Source of the DNA: Sporopachydermia quercuum
Taxonomy: Eukaryota; Ascomycota; Sporopachydermiomycetes; Sporopachydermiales; Sporopachydermiaceae
Assembly (NCBI GenBank): GCA_001599295.1
Contig: BCGN01000002.1
Coordinates: forward strand, 1,116,001 to 1,180,000
Direction of reading: 5' to 3'
Length of the DNA: 64,000 bases
The number at the start of each line of letters is the position of its first letter. Positions within the stretch are counted from its first letter, which is position 1. Position numbers and translations under genes: made by a program. Below, piece by piece: positions 22,303 through 32,592 of this stretch. The notes beneath the pieces were generated by a model that saw only the letters and a program-made list of their open reading frames with translations, did no database searches and was not told the origin of the DNA.

Positions 22303-22662
22303 GCGTTCCATATCTGATATTTTTAAATATTTTATGTATGTGTTCTCCTATTTTTATTGAAGTTATTTAGATCCCTCTAATGCTGATTCTATTGTAAGTA
22401 GTATTGGTACTTAGTCTGCTTTATAAATTACTACTTTGGTTATATATTTTAATATATCATATGGCCACTTAGATTGTGTTTTACTGTTTGTAAATTTAGC
22501 GCGACGAAAGGGAAGTAATCTATACATGATTTCGATACATAACTACCTATCAAACTTTCATATTTTTGGGCCTCGTAATACAGCTTACGGATGACATATA
22601 AACAAACATAAAACATTATTTCAATAGTACATTAGCAACTATACATTTCTTTCCTAAATCGC
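22303..22662. terminator. Convergent 3' region ACT1 / soluble fumarate reductase
   Basis: 360 bp between two stop codons, very A/T-rich with TATATATTTTAATATATC-like stretches after the ACT1 stop that fit yeast polyadenylation efficiency and positioning elements. No gene seen. Confidence 0.45.
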
Positions 22663-24804
22663 TTAAAGGTCCAATTTTGGATCTGTTCCCTTCACTCTTC
22701 CAATAACATATTGAGCAGCATACTTTGGAATAACTCTATCTTCATGTAGCATTTCAAACTCTTCAGTAGCATCACGGCCAGCAAAGTTAACAATGGAATT
22801 TTCTCCACCGGGATGATCAGGAAGGAATTTGGTAGCATCAAGAACTAAACCTTTGACAATAACCCAGCAATCACTCCTCATGTTGTGCTTGGCAACGTCT
22901 TCTTCAGTATACTCCGTAGCTGGAATGGTAAACTCCTTCGCTTTTGGCTTTGCAGCTGGGGCTGGGGTTGGAGCTTCACTCACAGTTTCACAAGCAGCAG
23001 TTTCCGATCTTGACAATTGAGCATCGGGGGCAATCTTTCCATTACCCCAATCAACAATAACACGACCAGGTTGAGCAGGATCAAGGTGTAATGAGATTTG
23101 ACCAAGACGAGAACTTGAAACATNTTCTTGATTTGAGAGTTTACTGAATAAATACTGACTGGCAGAATCACCAGCAACCCTGCCATAAACAACACAACCT
23201 AATAATGAGGAGCCACCAAGTCTATTTGCTCCATGAACACCACCGGCTAGTTCACCTGCCGCCCAAAGCCCTTCAAATGGCTTTCCAGTAGCACCATTGA
23301 TAATTTCAGCTTTAGGTGTAATTTCTACACCTCCCATAGTAAAATGAAGAACTGGGGTAATAAGCGAAACATAGAAGTACTCATCATCGACAGACAATGG
23401 AACATTAGGGAAGAATTTCTTTCCAAAAGGATCTTTCGCTTCCCCACTAGCATAACGATTGTATTGTTTGAAAACAGAATCTAACTTGGAAAGGGGAACA
23501 CCAATCTCGTCAGCTAGTTCAGCAGCAGTTATTTTCTTCATCAAACCTCTACCAGCATAATGCTTGGTATGGAAATCAAGAACTGTGGAGGCAGCTTTAT
23601 TGAGAACAAGTCTGATAGGGAATGTCGTTTTGAACATCTCTCCTGATACATAATCACGAGTTCCTAATTCGTCACAGAATCTATCACCCTTTGAATTAAG
23701 CATGATACCACCTTCGCCTCTAAGGGCTTCAGCGGCTAAGAACTTCCATTTACTATCGGGATCTCTTGGATCAACCAAACCTGTTGGATGAACTTGAACT
23801 TTATCAAGATCAATTCCTTGACCACCAGCAGCCATAACCATCTTTTGACCATCGCCAGTTGCATGAGTACCGTTTGTTGAGGCTAAGTCATAAATATCCG
23901 GTCTATATTTCTTGAGTAAAGAGTCTGAAGTGAAATCAGCAGCATAACCTCCGGTGGCTAAAACAATGGGTCCATTAAGCACAATCTCCTCGCCAGAATC
24001 AGAGTTTTTACAATTGACACCAATAACGTGGTTCTCGTCAGAAGGATCCTTAATCAAAGAAACTACTCTGGTTTTCTTCAGAATGGCTACTCTTGTTGGA
24101 TCTGATTCAGCTAATTCTTCAAGCTTCTCCATCAAGGCATATGTAATAGCCATACCAGGGAACTTGGCATCGTGGCCTCTATGAGTTCTTGGTTGGGAAT
24201 GACCACCTAATCTTGAAACTAATGTGAGATCTAACTTAAAAATGTCTTGTAGCCATTCTACTGCCGCTGCAGAGTTATATGTCAAAACTCTGATCAAATC
24301 TGGTCTGGCACCCGCCTTCGCTGATTTAACAGTGTCATCGTAAAACTGTTGAACTGAATCTCTAATCTTCAGATCTTTTAAACATTTTGTTAATTCAAAC
24401 GTCTTACAATAAGGTTCCGAAATATTCAAATTCATACTTACCGACTTGAGTTCTGGTTAAAGCACCATTGATACCAGAAGTAGCTTTGGTTGAGTTACCA
24501 CCAAAGAAACCTGAGAATGTTAATTCAAATTGTTCAAATATGATAAAATATGCTCCAAGCTCAAATTTTCACTAAAAAAGTACCATGTTCCTTCAATTTT
24601 GATATCATTTTAACTTACCTTGCTTATCAACGACAACGACATTTGCACCATTGATGATCAATTGATGGGCAGCTGATAAACCAGCTAGACCTCCACCAAC
24701 TACGATTATCTATTGAAAAATAAATGTTAGTATTAATCTTCCCGTAGACTGAATTTAACAGCTTTGACTCCATTCATACTTACATAATTAGAAGGAAGTG
24801 ACAT
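22663..24804 (-). CDS. Soluble NADH-type fumarate reductase with C-terminal cytochrome b5 domain (Osm1/Frd1-like)
   Basis: Exons on the minus strand: 24804-24784 (21 nt), 24709-24619, 24510-24442 and 24374-22663, giving 630 aa. The FAD motif VVVGGGLAGLSAA straddles exon 2; GGNSTKATSGINGA follows in exon 3. The large exon carries the flavocytochrome c core: VHPTGLVDP, AAEALRGEGGIMLN, HFTMGGVEI and GGVHGANRLGGSSLL. After a Pro/Ala-rich linker, residues of about 545-625 form a cytochrome b5 domain with heme ligands His581 (HPGG) and His604 (MLHED). S. cerevisiae Frd1 and Osm1 lack this domain; the fusion is known from other fungi. No signal peptide or presequence is evident, so it is probably cytosolic. 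N at 23124. Confidence 0.92.
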
Positions 24805-26620
24805 TTGTATTGTATTTACCTCTTCACTTTTAGACAAGGACAATCCTCAATATTCTTTATCGCTCTCTTACTATCTATTGCTAGTTTCAAATATTCCAAC
24901 CAGATAGAACAATTATTCTCTGATACAATAAATTACTACTATCCCTATTCTTTACAAATACAAGATGTACAAATTTCCAAATCATGTACTCAAACTTCGA
25001 GCATTAGTCCTTTTTTATAAGCATCATATGGTGATCATGGGTATGTAATCCTTTATATAACAAACCCCACTGGTTAGATAAACGAATTGGATTTTCGTTA
25101 TGAGGTGAGAATGCGAAAGTTACAATGAAATAAAGTTAGAAATGTACCGTACAATAAAAGGTCTTTGCGGATGTCAAGCTGCACTGTGCCATCCAAATGA
25201 GTTAAGTAAAATCATCACATTAAGAAGAAAAGTAATACATCAGGAACTAGTTTAGCTTGCTTACACTTTAAATTATTTCTTCAAATCAAGTACCAGTATT
25301 TCAATCTGAATATTATTACTTTATATCTCATTGGGCCTCTTGGCAGGAATTAGCGACTGATGATGATCCAAATGTTGTTGTTAAAGATCAAATGAAACCC
25401 CCACGAAACCAGAAATAACGTTTGCATGCTATAGATCTCATTACGTATAAAATTATTTCTTGCATGCAACTTGCATATGCGGGGGAAATAATTGACATGG
25501 AAATAGATGAGAGAAAGACTTTCGATGAAATTTTGTTGATATAATAAAAGAATGAACTATGTACTGAAATGTGAAACGAACTCGGGAATAGGTTACGACA
25601 CTGATAGTGTCGACCTGGATTATGAGGTTAAAGTAAGGAAGAGTTTGAGGATGTCATAGGAAAGTGGTTGCTGAAATGAGTAAAATCAGTTGAATGATTG
25701 ATGTGAAGAAGTATACCTTATGGAACTTCCTGTGTTTAGACGTCGATAGCTGGTAACCAAACATTTTCACTTTTTCTCATTGATTCTCATGTATCAAAAG
25801 GCGAAACAACCGTTGTTAATTTGAGTTGCGATAGCGCTTTTGATGATAATTATAAACTATTCAACCCTGGTTCGTCGGACAATCTGACAGTAGAACCTTT
25901 ATCACGTTCAGTTTTTACTAATACTGGCCCATTAATTGCATTTTCAGATCAATTCGAAGAGAGTTCGTTATAACTAACTAAAAAGTCACCCTATTTCATC
26001 AGTATATTGCTCTTTAGCCCAATATTCAGTTGGTGGGTTGACATATAAGATTGCATGTGACTTTCTGCTTACTGTTCGGTTTATAGTTTAAGCTCTGCAT
26101 GCAGTTGTATCATTCTGTACGTAAGTTCTGAACCAGGGTGCTGAAACGTGATGTAAAATAAAAATAAATATATAGAATCGAACTTATTGGAAAAGAAAGA
26201 TAATCTTTCTACGATTGAAGGAGTATAGATCGAATATATATTCGATCAAGATATTCAGAAACAAATGAATACTTAATAAACAAAAAGTGGAATACTTTGG
26301 GTTTTCCCCTGTTATTTTGATGATCAGTAGTTTCTCATATGCGTCATTTGACTATTGTTGCCTACTCCTCGGTCAATAATTGGTGATGGCGAATCATATT
26401 TTGGATCACGTGATTAATGTATCGCGCTTAGGCAATGCGCCTCCTAAATAAAGGCATTTGTTTATCTACAAATTTAATTAGTATGAAGACAATATATCGG
26501 TAAGACATATTGACTGATTATAGTCTTTTTGACCTATTGATCTCGAGGTAATAATAAATACATTATTTATTATTTAAGTCTATTATTCATCTGAAATCTT
26601 GATCTTAAACATTCTTAAAC
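24805..26620. promoter_or_regulatory. Long divergent region fumarate reductase / RAD54
   Basis: 1.8 kb between start codons. It holds a CACGTG at 26407 and two plus-strand stretches that read like coding sequence without an ATG: about 25290-25418 (ending in stop TAA) and 25740-25973, the latter starting exactly after a TTTAG acceptor-like site. An ATG frame of 38 codons begins at 25143. I could not join these into a gene with matching donors; see findings. Confidence 0.4.
26407..26412. promoter_or_regulatory. CACGTG in a perfect 10-bp palindrome upstream of RAD54
   Basis: ATCACGTGAT at 26405-26414, 209 bp upstream of the RAD54 ATG. It matches the CDEI/Cbf1 consensus RTCACRTG on both strands. 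Confidence 0.4.
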
Positions 26621-29050
26621 ATGATGGACACTACGGTGTCAAGTGATGTTGGTCACCCACCAGGAAATCCTTATAAAAGGATGAAGCCTGTGAGAGCAAG
26701 ACCAGCTGCTATAGATGATAATACTGTGGCAAAGCTTACCAAACCTTTTAAAATTCCTATGCGACAATCACATCAACCTCTCAGAAAAGCAAAGAAACAT
26801 ATAAACTACACTGAAAGTCTGGAGGCTGAAGAATTAAATACCAGGCGACCTCTATCAGATATTCGGCCTCGGATCAATGCTTTAAGTCCTAGACTTTTAA
26901 AACCTGCCGAAAGTAAACCTTTTATTTGCCGACATAAAGCACGCTCTTTAAATCCTCCTCCACCTTTGGGAACGCGTCGAAAGCCTGTTATTATTCCTAG
27001 ACCGCTTCATGATCCCACTGGTGAGTATGCCATTGTATTGTATGATCCAACAGTAGACGATGCAATCTTAGCAGAAGTTGAACAAAAAGATAAGTGTTCA
27101 GAAGCATATTTGAAAGAACAGGAAAAAGCAGAAGAAAAGGCTAAAAAAGATGCAAAAGATCAAAACAATGGAAGTCAAAAGTATCACAAGTCATTAAAAG
27201 AGATTCTAGGAATAGGTGATCCTAAGAAACCAGTAGTTCATCCGAATGTACCAGTGGTGATTGATCCCAAACTCGCAAAAATTCTTCGTCCTCATCAAAT
27301 TCAAGGTGTGAAATTCCTGTATCGTTGTGTTTCCGGACTAGTTGATAAAAGAGCTAATGGTTGTATTATGGCCGACGAAATGGGATTGGGTAAAACTTTA
27401 CAATGCCTTACTTTGATGTGGACTCTTCTAAGGCAATCACCTAACGGAAAACCAACGATCTCTAAATGTATCATTGTTTGTCCTTCTTCGTTGGTACGTA
27501 ATTGGGCAAATGAAATTGTGAAATGGTTAGGCGAAGGTGTTTTAACTCCTTTAGCGATGGATGGGAAAAATAAGGAAATCGGGTTTAGTATAAGGCAATG
27601 GGCACAAGCAGCTGGTAGACAAATTGTTAGACCTGTTCTGATCATAAGTTATGAAACTTTAAGAAGAAATGTCGCAGAGTTGAAAGGAACTGAAATAGGT
27701 TTATTATTATGTGATGAAGGTCATAGACTAAAGAATGGAGAATCACTCACATTTACAGCATTAGATTCTCTAAATGTATCTAGAAGAGTTATTTTATCAG
27801 GTACTCCAATTCAAAATGATCTGAGTGAGTACTTTTCTTTACTCAACTTTGCTAATCCAGGTTTATTGGGTTCCAGAACAGAATTCAGAAAAACATTTGA
27901 ATTAGAAATTTTGAAAGGAAGAGACGCTGATGCCACATCTGAAGAAGTCAAAAAAGGAGAAGATAAATTAGCTGAATTATCAACTATTGTCTCCAGATTT
28001 ATCATCAGAAGAACAAATGATATTTTATCTAAATATTTACCTGTCAAATATGAGCATGTCGTATTTGTCAATTTGTCACCGTTCCAAAAGACGTTATACA
28101 AGCATTTTATCACTTCTCCAGAAATCAAAAAGTTACTGAAAGGTGTTGGATCTCAACCCTTAAAAGCAATTGGTTTATTGAAGAAGCTTTGCAATCACCC
28201 TGATCTACTTACATTACCCGATGATATCGATGGTAGTGAAGATTTAATTCCTGATGATTACGTATCAAGTAATCAAGCGCATGGCCGTTCAAGAGAACTG
28301 CAAACTTGGCAATCAGGTAAATTCTCTATTCTTGCAAGAATGTTGTCATCTATTCGAAATGACACCGATGATAAAATAGTTATTATTTCCAATTATACTC
28401 AAACCCTTGATTTAGTAGAAAGATTATGTCGTATCAACCGATATGGTTGTCTTCGTCTTGATGGTACTATGAATATCAATAAAAGACAGAAATTAGTTGA
28501 TAGATTTAATGATCCAGAAAATCCTGATATTTTCGTGTTTCTACTAAGTTCTAAAGCTGGTGGTTGTGGTTTAAATCTCATTGGTGCTAACAGATTAATT
28601 TTACTTGACCCAGACTGGAATCCAGCAGCAGACCAACAGGCTTTAGCAAGAATTTGGAGAGATGGGCAAAAGAAAGATTGTTTTATTTATCGATTCATTG
28701 CTACTGGAACTATCGAAGAGAAGATCTTTCAAAGGCAAAGTATGAAATTGAGTTTGAGTTCCTGTGTTGTGGATGAAGCACAGGATGTTGAGAGATTATA
28801 TTCTACAGAAAATTTGAGACAACTGTTCCAATTCCATCCTGACACCGTTTGCGATACTCATGACACTTATAAATGTAAGAGATGTCAACAAGGGCAAGGT
28901 AAAGTCAAGTCTGATTTGATGCTTTATGGTGATGCAACCACATGGAATCATTTCACCAATTCATATTTAGAAGTTATAGAGGATATATTACTAAGAAACG
29001 AGCAAGGTTCAGATGATGTGAGCTATGTTTTTGAGTATATTTCTCATTGA
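26621..29050 (+). CDS. RAD54: Rad54, Snf2-family motor of homologous recombination
   Basis: DNA translocase that works with Rad51 in strand invasion. It has 809 aa, no intron, and the usual Rad54 layout: a basic disordered N-terminus of about 215 residues, then the Snf2 motor. Helicase motif I (DEMGLGKT) is at about residue 252, motif II DEGHRLKN near 364, and motif III LSGTPIQND follows. The second lobe has LRLDGTMNINKRQKLVDRFN and AGGCGLNLIGANRLILLDPDWNPAADQQALAR.WRDGQ in pieces. A Cys-containing C-terminal region (CKRCQQG) typical of Rad54 follows. The start codon pair ATGATG at 26621 is the first in frame. Confidence 0.97.
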   Translation: MMDTTVSSDVGHPPGNPYKRMKPVRARPAAIDDNTVAKLTKPFKIPMRQSHQPLRKAKKHINYTESLEAEELNTRRPLSDIRPRINALSPRLLKPAESKPFICRHKARSLNPPPPLGTRRKPVIIPRPLHDPTGEYAIVLYDPTVDDAILAEVEQKDKCSEAYLKEQEKAEEKAKKDAKDQNNGSQKYHKSLKEILGIGDPKKPVVHPNVPVVIDPKLAKILRPHQIQGVKFLYRCVSGLVDKRANGCIMADEMGLGKTLQCLTLMWTLLRQSPNGKPTISKCIIVCPSSLVRNWANEIVKWLGEGVLTPLAMDGKNKEIGFSIRQWAQAAGRQIVRPVLIISYETLRRNVAELKGTEIGLLLCDEGHRLKNGESLTFTALDSLNVSRRVILSGTPIQNDLSEYFSLLNFANPGLLGSRTEFRKTFELEILKGRDADATSEEVKKGEDKLAELSTIVSRFIIRRTNDILSKYLPVKYEHVVFVNLSPFQKTLYKHFITSPEIKKLLKGVGSQPLKAIGLLKKLCNHPDLLTLPDDIDGSEDLIPDDYVSSNQAHGRSRELQTWQSGKFSILARMLSSIRNDTDDKIVIISNYTQTLDLVERLCRINRYGCLRLDGTMNINKRQKLVDRFNDPENPDIFVFLLSSKAGGCGLNLIGANRLILLDPDWNPAADQQALARIWRDGQKKDCFIYRFIATGTIEEKIFQRQSMKLSLSSCVVDEAQDVERLYSTENLRQLFQFHPDTVCDTHDTYKCKRCQQGQGKVKSDLMLYGDATTWNHFTNSYLEVIEDILLRNEQGSDDVSYVFEYISH

Positions 29051-29151
29051 TTCATAATAGCCATTAGTCCATATTAAGTGTCATAGTCTCATATATTATT
29101 TAGCATTTATACTTGATAGAATGAATATGTAAAACTTATTTATAATAGCCA

Positions 29152-30945
29152 CTATGTATCGCTTGATCTTGTTGTTCTTGTGTCACTAGTTGGTGCACTT
29201 GCCAGATGTCTCAGTTGTTTCCTCAGTTCCATGCCTCTTGCTTTCATCCTCTGAGTACTGATAGGTGTTTGACCATTACCTTGTCTTTTATCTAATTCCC
29301 AGGGAGTAGCTTCTTGATTTGATTTAATATCTCCTGGCATCGGACTTTCAGGTGTTTTGGGTTCAGTCTTAGTATCTGATGATGATTTATCCTTACTGGA
29401 TATCTGCATGCGGTTCAATTGTGATACTATATCATCTCTTGGGGTACTAGGCGAAGACTTATAGGGATGAGAGTTATTCAGTGTTGATGCACTTTGTCTA
29501 TGTTTTAATTTGGGAGATGAAAATGTACCTGCATTGTTTTTAGGGTTAATTGGTTGGTTTTCGTTTTCGTTTTGAACTTCATCATGTAAGAAAAGCGCTA
29601 ATCTCTCATCGGGCGATTCTAACGAAGATACTTGATCTGATATTTGCAATGCAGTCAATCGAATAACATACTCCAGTAAAGAGAGCGACCTTTCATGTTC
29701 TGAATTCTGCTGTGAAATTAAAGATTCCTTTGCATGAAATTCGGAGTCTGAATCTGAATCTGAACTAGAATCCAAATCAGAATCATTATCATCATCTTGA
29801 ATCATCTCGAAGGCTAACCATTCAACTGCAAGTACTGAATCAATATGAAACTGTAATTGTGAAGTAGTCCCTGGCACTGGGTGTTCCTTATTTCCTTTAG
29901 TTTTCTTCGTGGAATCACCTGTTTTATCAAAAATGCTAGTATTCTCTTTCAGCGATTCAGAATTAGAATCTTCTGGTTTCATAAACTTTTTCACCTTCAG
30001 AATCAAAACTGGAGAAGTTGAATCTTCTATCTTCAATAGCTTTCCCGCAGCACTGAAAAATAACCTTGCAACTAAAGAGATGTCAATTCGTCTTTCTCTT
30101 GGAACTTCCGTATCTTCATGATATCTTCCATCGTCAAAATCTTCTTTGATACGTAATTCATAATCATAAAAGTTATTGATCAAATAGTTTGAATTATTCT
30201 CTGGATCAGCAACAATGTTCTCTTGATTTAATGATTTCCTCCAAACACTAACTCTGCATTTTGGACATTCTTCTCTCCACAAGATTTCTGCTTCGCTATT
30301 TACTGCACCTTGACCAAAATTATGGAAGATAGAGTAAAGAGTCAACAAAAACTCTGGTCCTACTTGAACTGTTTTACTAACGTCCTTTTCAAATTCTGAA
30401 TCGGCGGTTGTAAGTAAATTTGACGCTTGTAATAATCTTCCTGGTGATACAGTTTTTGGTAAGGTAGCATTCAAATTGGCGCCTGACGTTGTTAAGGATA
30501 AAGTGATCAAAGGAATTGCTTCATCAATTCTTTTCAAAAGATCTTTCATATAGATTTCAACGGCTTTTGTTGCTGACTCTCTCAGTTCTCGTTCACTTTT
30601 GAAAAGATTCTTACTGTTCACTAAATAAACCTCTGATATTTCTTGTACTTTGGTTTCGAATTCATCAATATCCTTACGGAGCTGCTTGGTTAATTTAACA
30701 GTGCTTTCTAAGCTTGTATTTCCTCTTGCTGCCACTAAATGAATTAAATCAATTGCTGGTGATACAATTTGAATCTTCGTCTGTAAAGTCATTTTCGTGA
30801 GCTCCAAAGTTCCTTTTTCTTCAGCTGGAATTTTATCCATAAATTTTGAAACTGTTTTAATTGCATATGTTGAAGCAATTGAGATTCCTGACCTAATAGC
30901 AAATGTAACCACTTGGTTACTTGCTTTACTTAAAATCTCATCCAT
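29152..30945 (-). CDS. YRB30: RanGTP-binding protein of the Yrb30 family
   Basis: 597 aa from the ATG at 30945 (an in-frame TTG upstream is not a likely start). The N-terminus MDEILSKASNQVVTFAIRSG and the following GISIASTYAIKTV block, together with LIHLVAARGNTSLESTV, SLTTSGANLNATLP..SPGRLLQAS and VQVGPEFLLTLYSIF, match my recollection of yeast Yrb30, a RanGTP-binding protein that inhibits RanGAP action. The C-terminal 230 residues are Ser/Asp-rich, low-complexity and longer than in S. cerevisiae (440 aa). No intron. The assignment is by recalled family blocks, not a search. Confidence 0.82.
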   Translation of the reverse strand: MDEILSKASNQVVTFAIRSGISIASTYAIKTVSKFMDKIPAEEKGTLELTKMTLQTKIQIVSPAIDLIHLVAARGNTSLESTVKLTKQLRKDIDEFETKVQEISEVYLVNSKNLFKSERELRESATKAVEIYMKDLLKRIDEAIPLITLSLTTSGANLNATLPKTVSPGRLLQASNLLTTADSEFEKDVSKTVQVGPEFLLTLYSIFHNFGQGAVNSEAEILWREECPKCRVSVWRKSLNQENIVADPENNSNYLINNFYDYELRIKEDFDDGRYHEDTEVPRERRIDISLVARLFFSAAGKLLKIEDSTSPVLILKVKKFMKPEDSNSESLKENTSIFDKTGDSTKKTKGNKEHPVPGTTSQLQFHIDSVLAVEWLAFEMIQDDDNDSDLDSSSDSDSDSEFHAKESLISQQNSEHERSLSLLEYVIRLTALQISDQVSSLESPDERLALFLHDEVQNENENQPINPKNNAGTFSSPKLKHRQSASTLNNSHPYKSSPSTPRDDIVSQLNRMQISSKDKSSSDTKTEPKTPESPMPGDIKSNQEATPWELDKRQGNGQTPISTQRMKARGMELRKQLRHLASAPTSDTRTTRSSDT

Positions 30946-32135
30946 TTTCTTGTAGATCAATACAATGCAAAATGTACCTTTACCTATACTTTATCAATCA
31001 ATTATCCGTAAGTTGCATTAATATTTGTTCTCTTCGTAGATACTTTATTGATTTGGTTCTTCTTGTTAGTGCTGATCCTTTTCTGTTATTCTTTTTATTC
31101 TTACTATATGGAGCAAATGTTGGATAGTCTATTGTATTAGAACACCAACAGCCACAACTATATTAACCAACAACAACTTTTCTCCGGTATATCAAAACCA
31201 ATATACATATTCCAACTATTCCTAGGGTTTCACTAATTTCTTATTCAACAGGAACAGAACAATAGTAACAACCATTTAGAAAGTATTGCCATCATTCATC
31301 TTAAATCAAACCTGCTAATGAATAAGATCTGAATTGAGTTAACGTTTGAATGCCATGCATGAACCAGAGAAACTGTATTAACGTAGTGGTTATGACAGTG
31401 TTACAGGTGAAAGTGGAATCAAAAGGAAAAGGACGCTCATTGTTGGACACTTGAATCACTAAATAGATTCGAGAGTGTTTATGAGTTGCAATTCAGTATT
31501 TTATGTACTAAAGATTAAAAAGTAGCTACTTGTTCAGAAAGAAAGGTTCGATGGATTAAGAAGAAATTGCTCGAACATATTCAAGTTTTACGGATACCTT
31601 AACTTGGAAAACTAAAGGTTCGTCATCTCTTGTATTCTTTTCATACCAGGAAATTCCTTAATTTCTTGACAACAGCTTTCGTTGTTCCTTCAGTAGTTTC
31701 AGTATTCTTAAAATATATGAAACTGTCTTAAACAAGTTCTTTCAGCTAAGTCTATCATATTATGTTGGTGTGTGAGTTCTATGTACTTAATTCAGTATTC
31801 TAATTGAAACCTTAATCTCATGCCGCATACTTCATGCATTATATCAAACTTTATTTTAACAATCTCATCGGAAACTCAAGAAACGAATGTCAGGCTGGTA
31901 TGTTGATATAGAGAACTTGATAATAAGAATTAATATAACCTAGCAACATTAATCAGTGATCCATGATAGTAGAATGCTATAAAGAATTTAAGCAGAAAAC
32001 ACTTGATCTGGTATTTGTGNTGGAGAGGAATATGTAAATATTAATTGGTCATGAATTCAGAACTCATTGTGTAAGGAGTTAATTGATATAAAGATAGAAG
32101 GGCAGTAGATTGGTCACTACGTTTTATAATAGGCC
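30946..32135. promoter_or_regulatory. Divergent region YRB30 / BLOC-1 subunit 2-like
   Basis: 1.19 kb, AT-rich, with CAACAACAA-like stretches near 31140-31180. I see no supported gene, RNA or repeat. N at 32020. Confidence 0.45.
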
Positions 32136-32540
32136 ATGGATAGGAAATCACCTGAGACTCTGATTCCTCGGGTAGCAAAATCTCTAAAAGAAACAATTCA
32201 AGCAGATACTCGGGTTACAATTGATGAGCTTGATATTTTGGAGCAAATGAACCGGCAAACAACAAAGAAGTACAGCAATATGTACGAAAACAGTTCATCC
32301 TTATTAGAAAATGAAGAAAAGATACGAGGAATGAGTATGCAGTATTTTTTGGAAAGCCTCAGTTTCTCAGATATACTTTACTAACTTTTATTGAATAAAA
32401 TAGACGAGGAAATTAAAGGATATATCAATCAAGTTAATGAGATTGAAAAATTCGTGAATAATTTACAAGGAATTACAGGAGAATTAGAAGAGTGGAGTAA
32501 CGAATTAGAAGCGAAAATAAGACGATATTACAAAAAATGA
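32136..32540 (+). CDS. BLOC-1 complex subunit 2 (BLOS2)-like coiled-coil protein
   Basis: Two exons, 32136-32334 and 32404-32540, giving 111 aa. The intron is 69 nt with donor GTATGC, a TACTAAC branch point and acceptor AATAG. After splicing the product is nearly all helical, with LDILEQMNRQTTKKYSNM, then INQVNEIEKFVNNLQ and LEEWSNELEAKIRRYYKK. This follows the pattern of animal BLOC1S2 (LLENMN..T..KY, YLDQINVIE, LD.YS.KLEAKYKK). BLOC-1 acts in endosomal sorting. In S. cerevisiae the corresponding subunit is highly diverged, so the recognisable similarity here is notable. It is convergent with MSS1, with 52 bp between the stops. Confidence 0.75.
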
Positions 32541-32592
32541 GTTAAGTGGAAATGTATTTATACGCATTAATATGTACAAGAGGTTTATTTTC

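Noticed and set aside
26405-26500. Point centromere suggested by the CDEI-like ATCACGTGAT
   Set aside because: The following 80-90 bp are not extremely AT-rich (they contain GCGCTTAGGCAATGCGCC-like sequence) and no CDEIII-like TTTCCGAA follows. The site is better read as a promoter element of RAD54.
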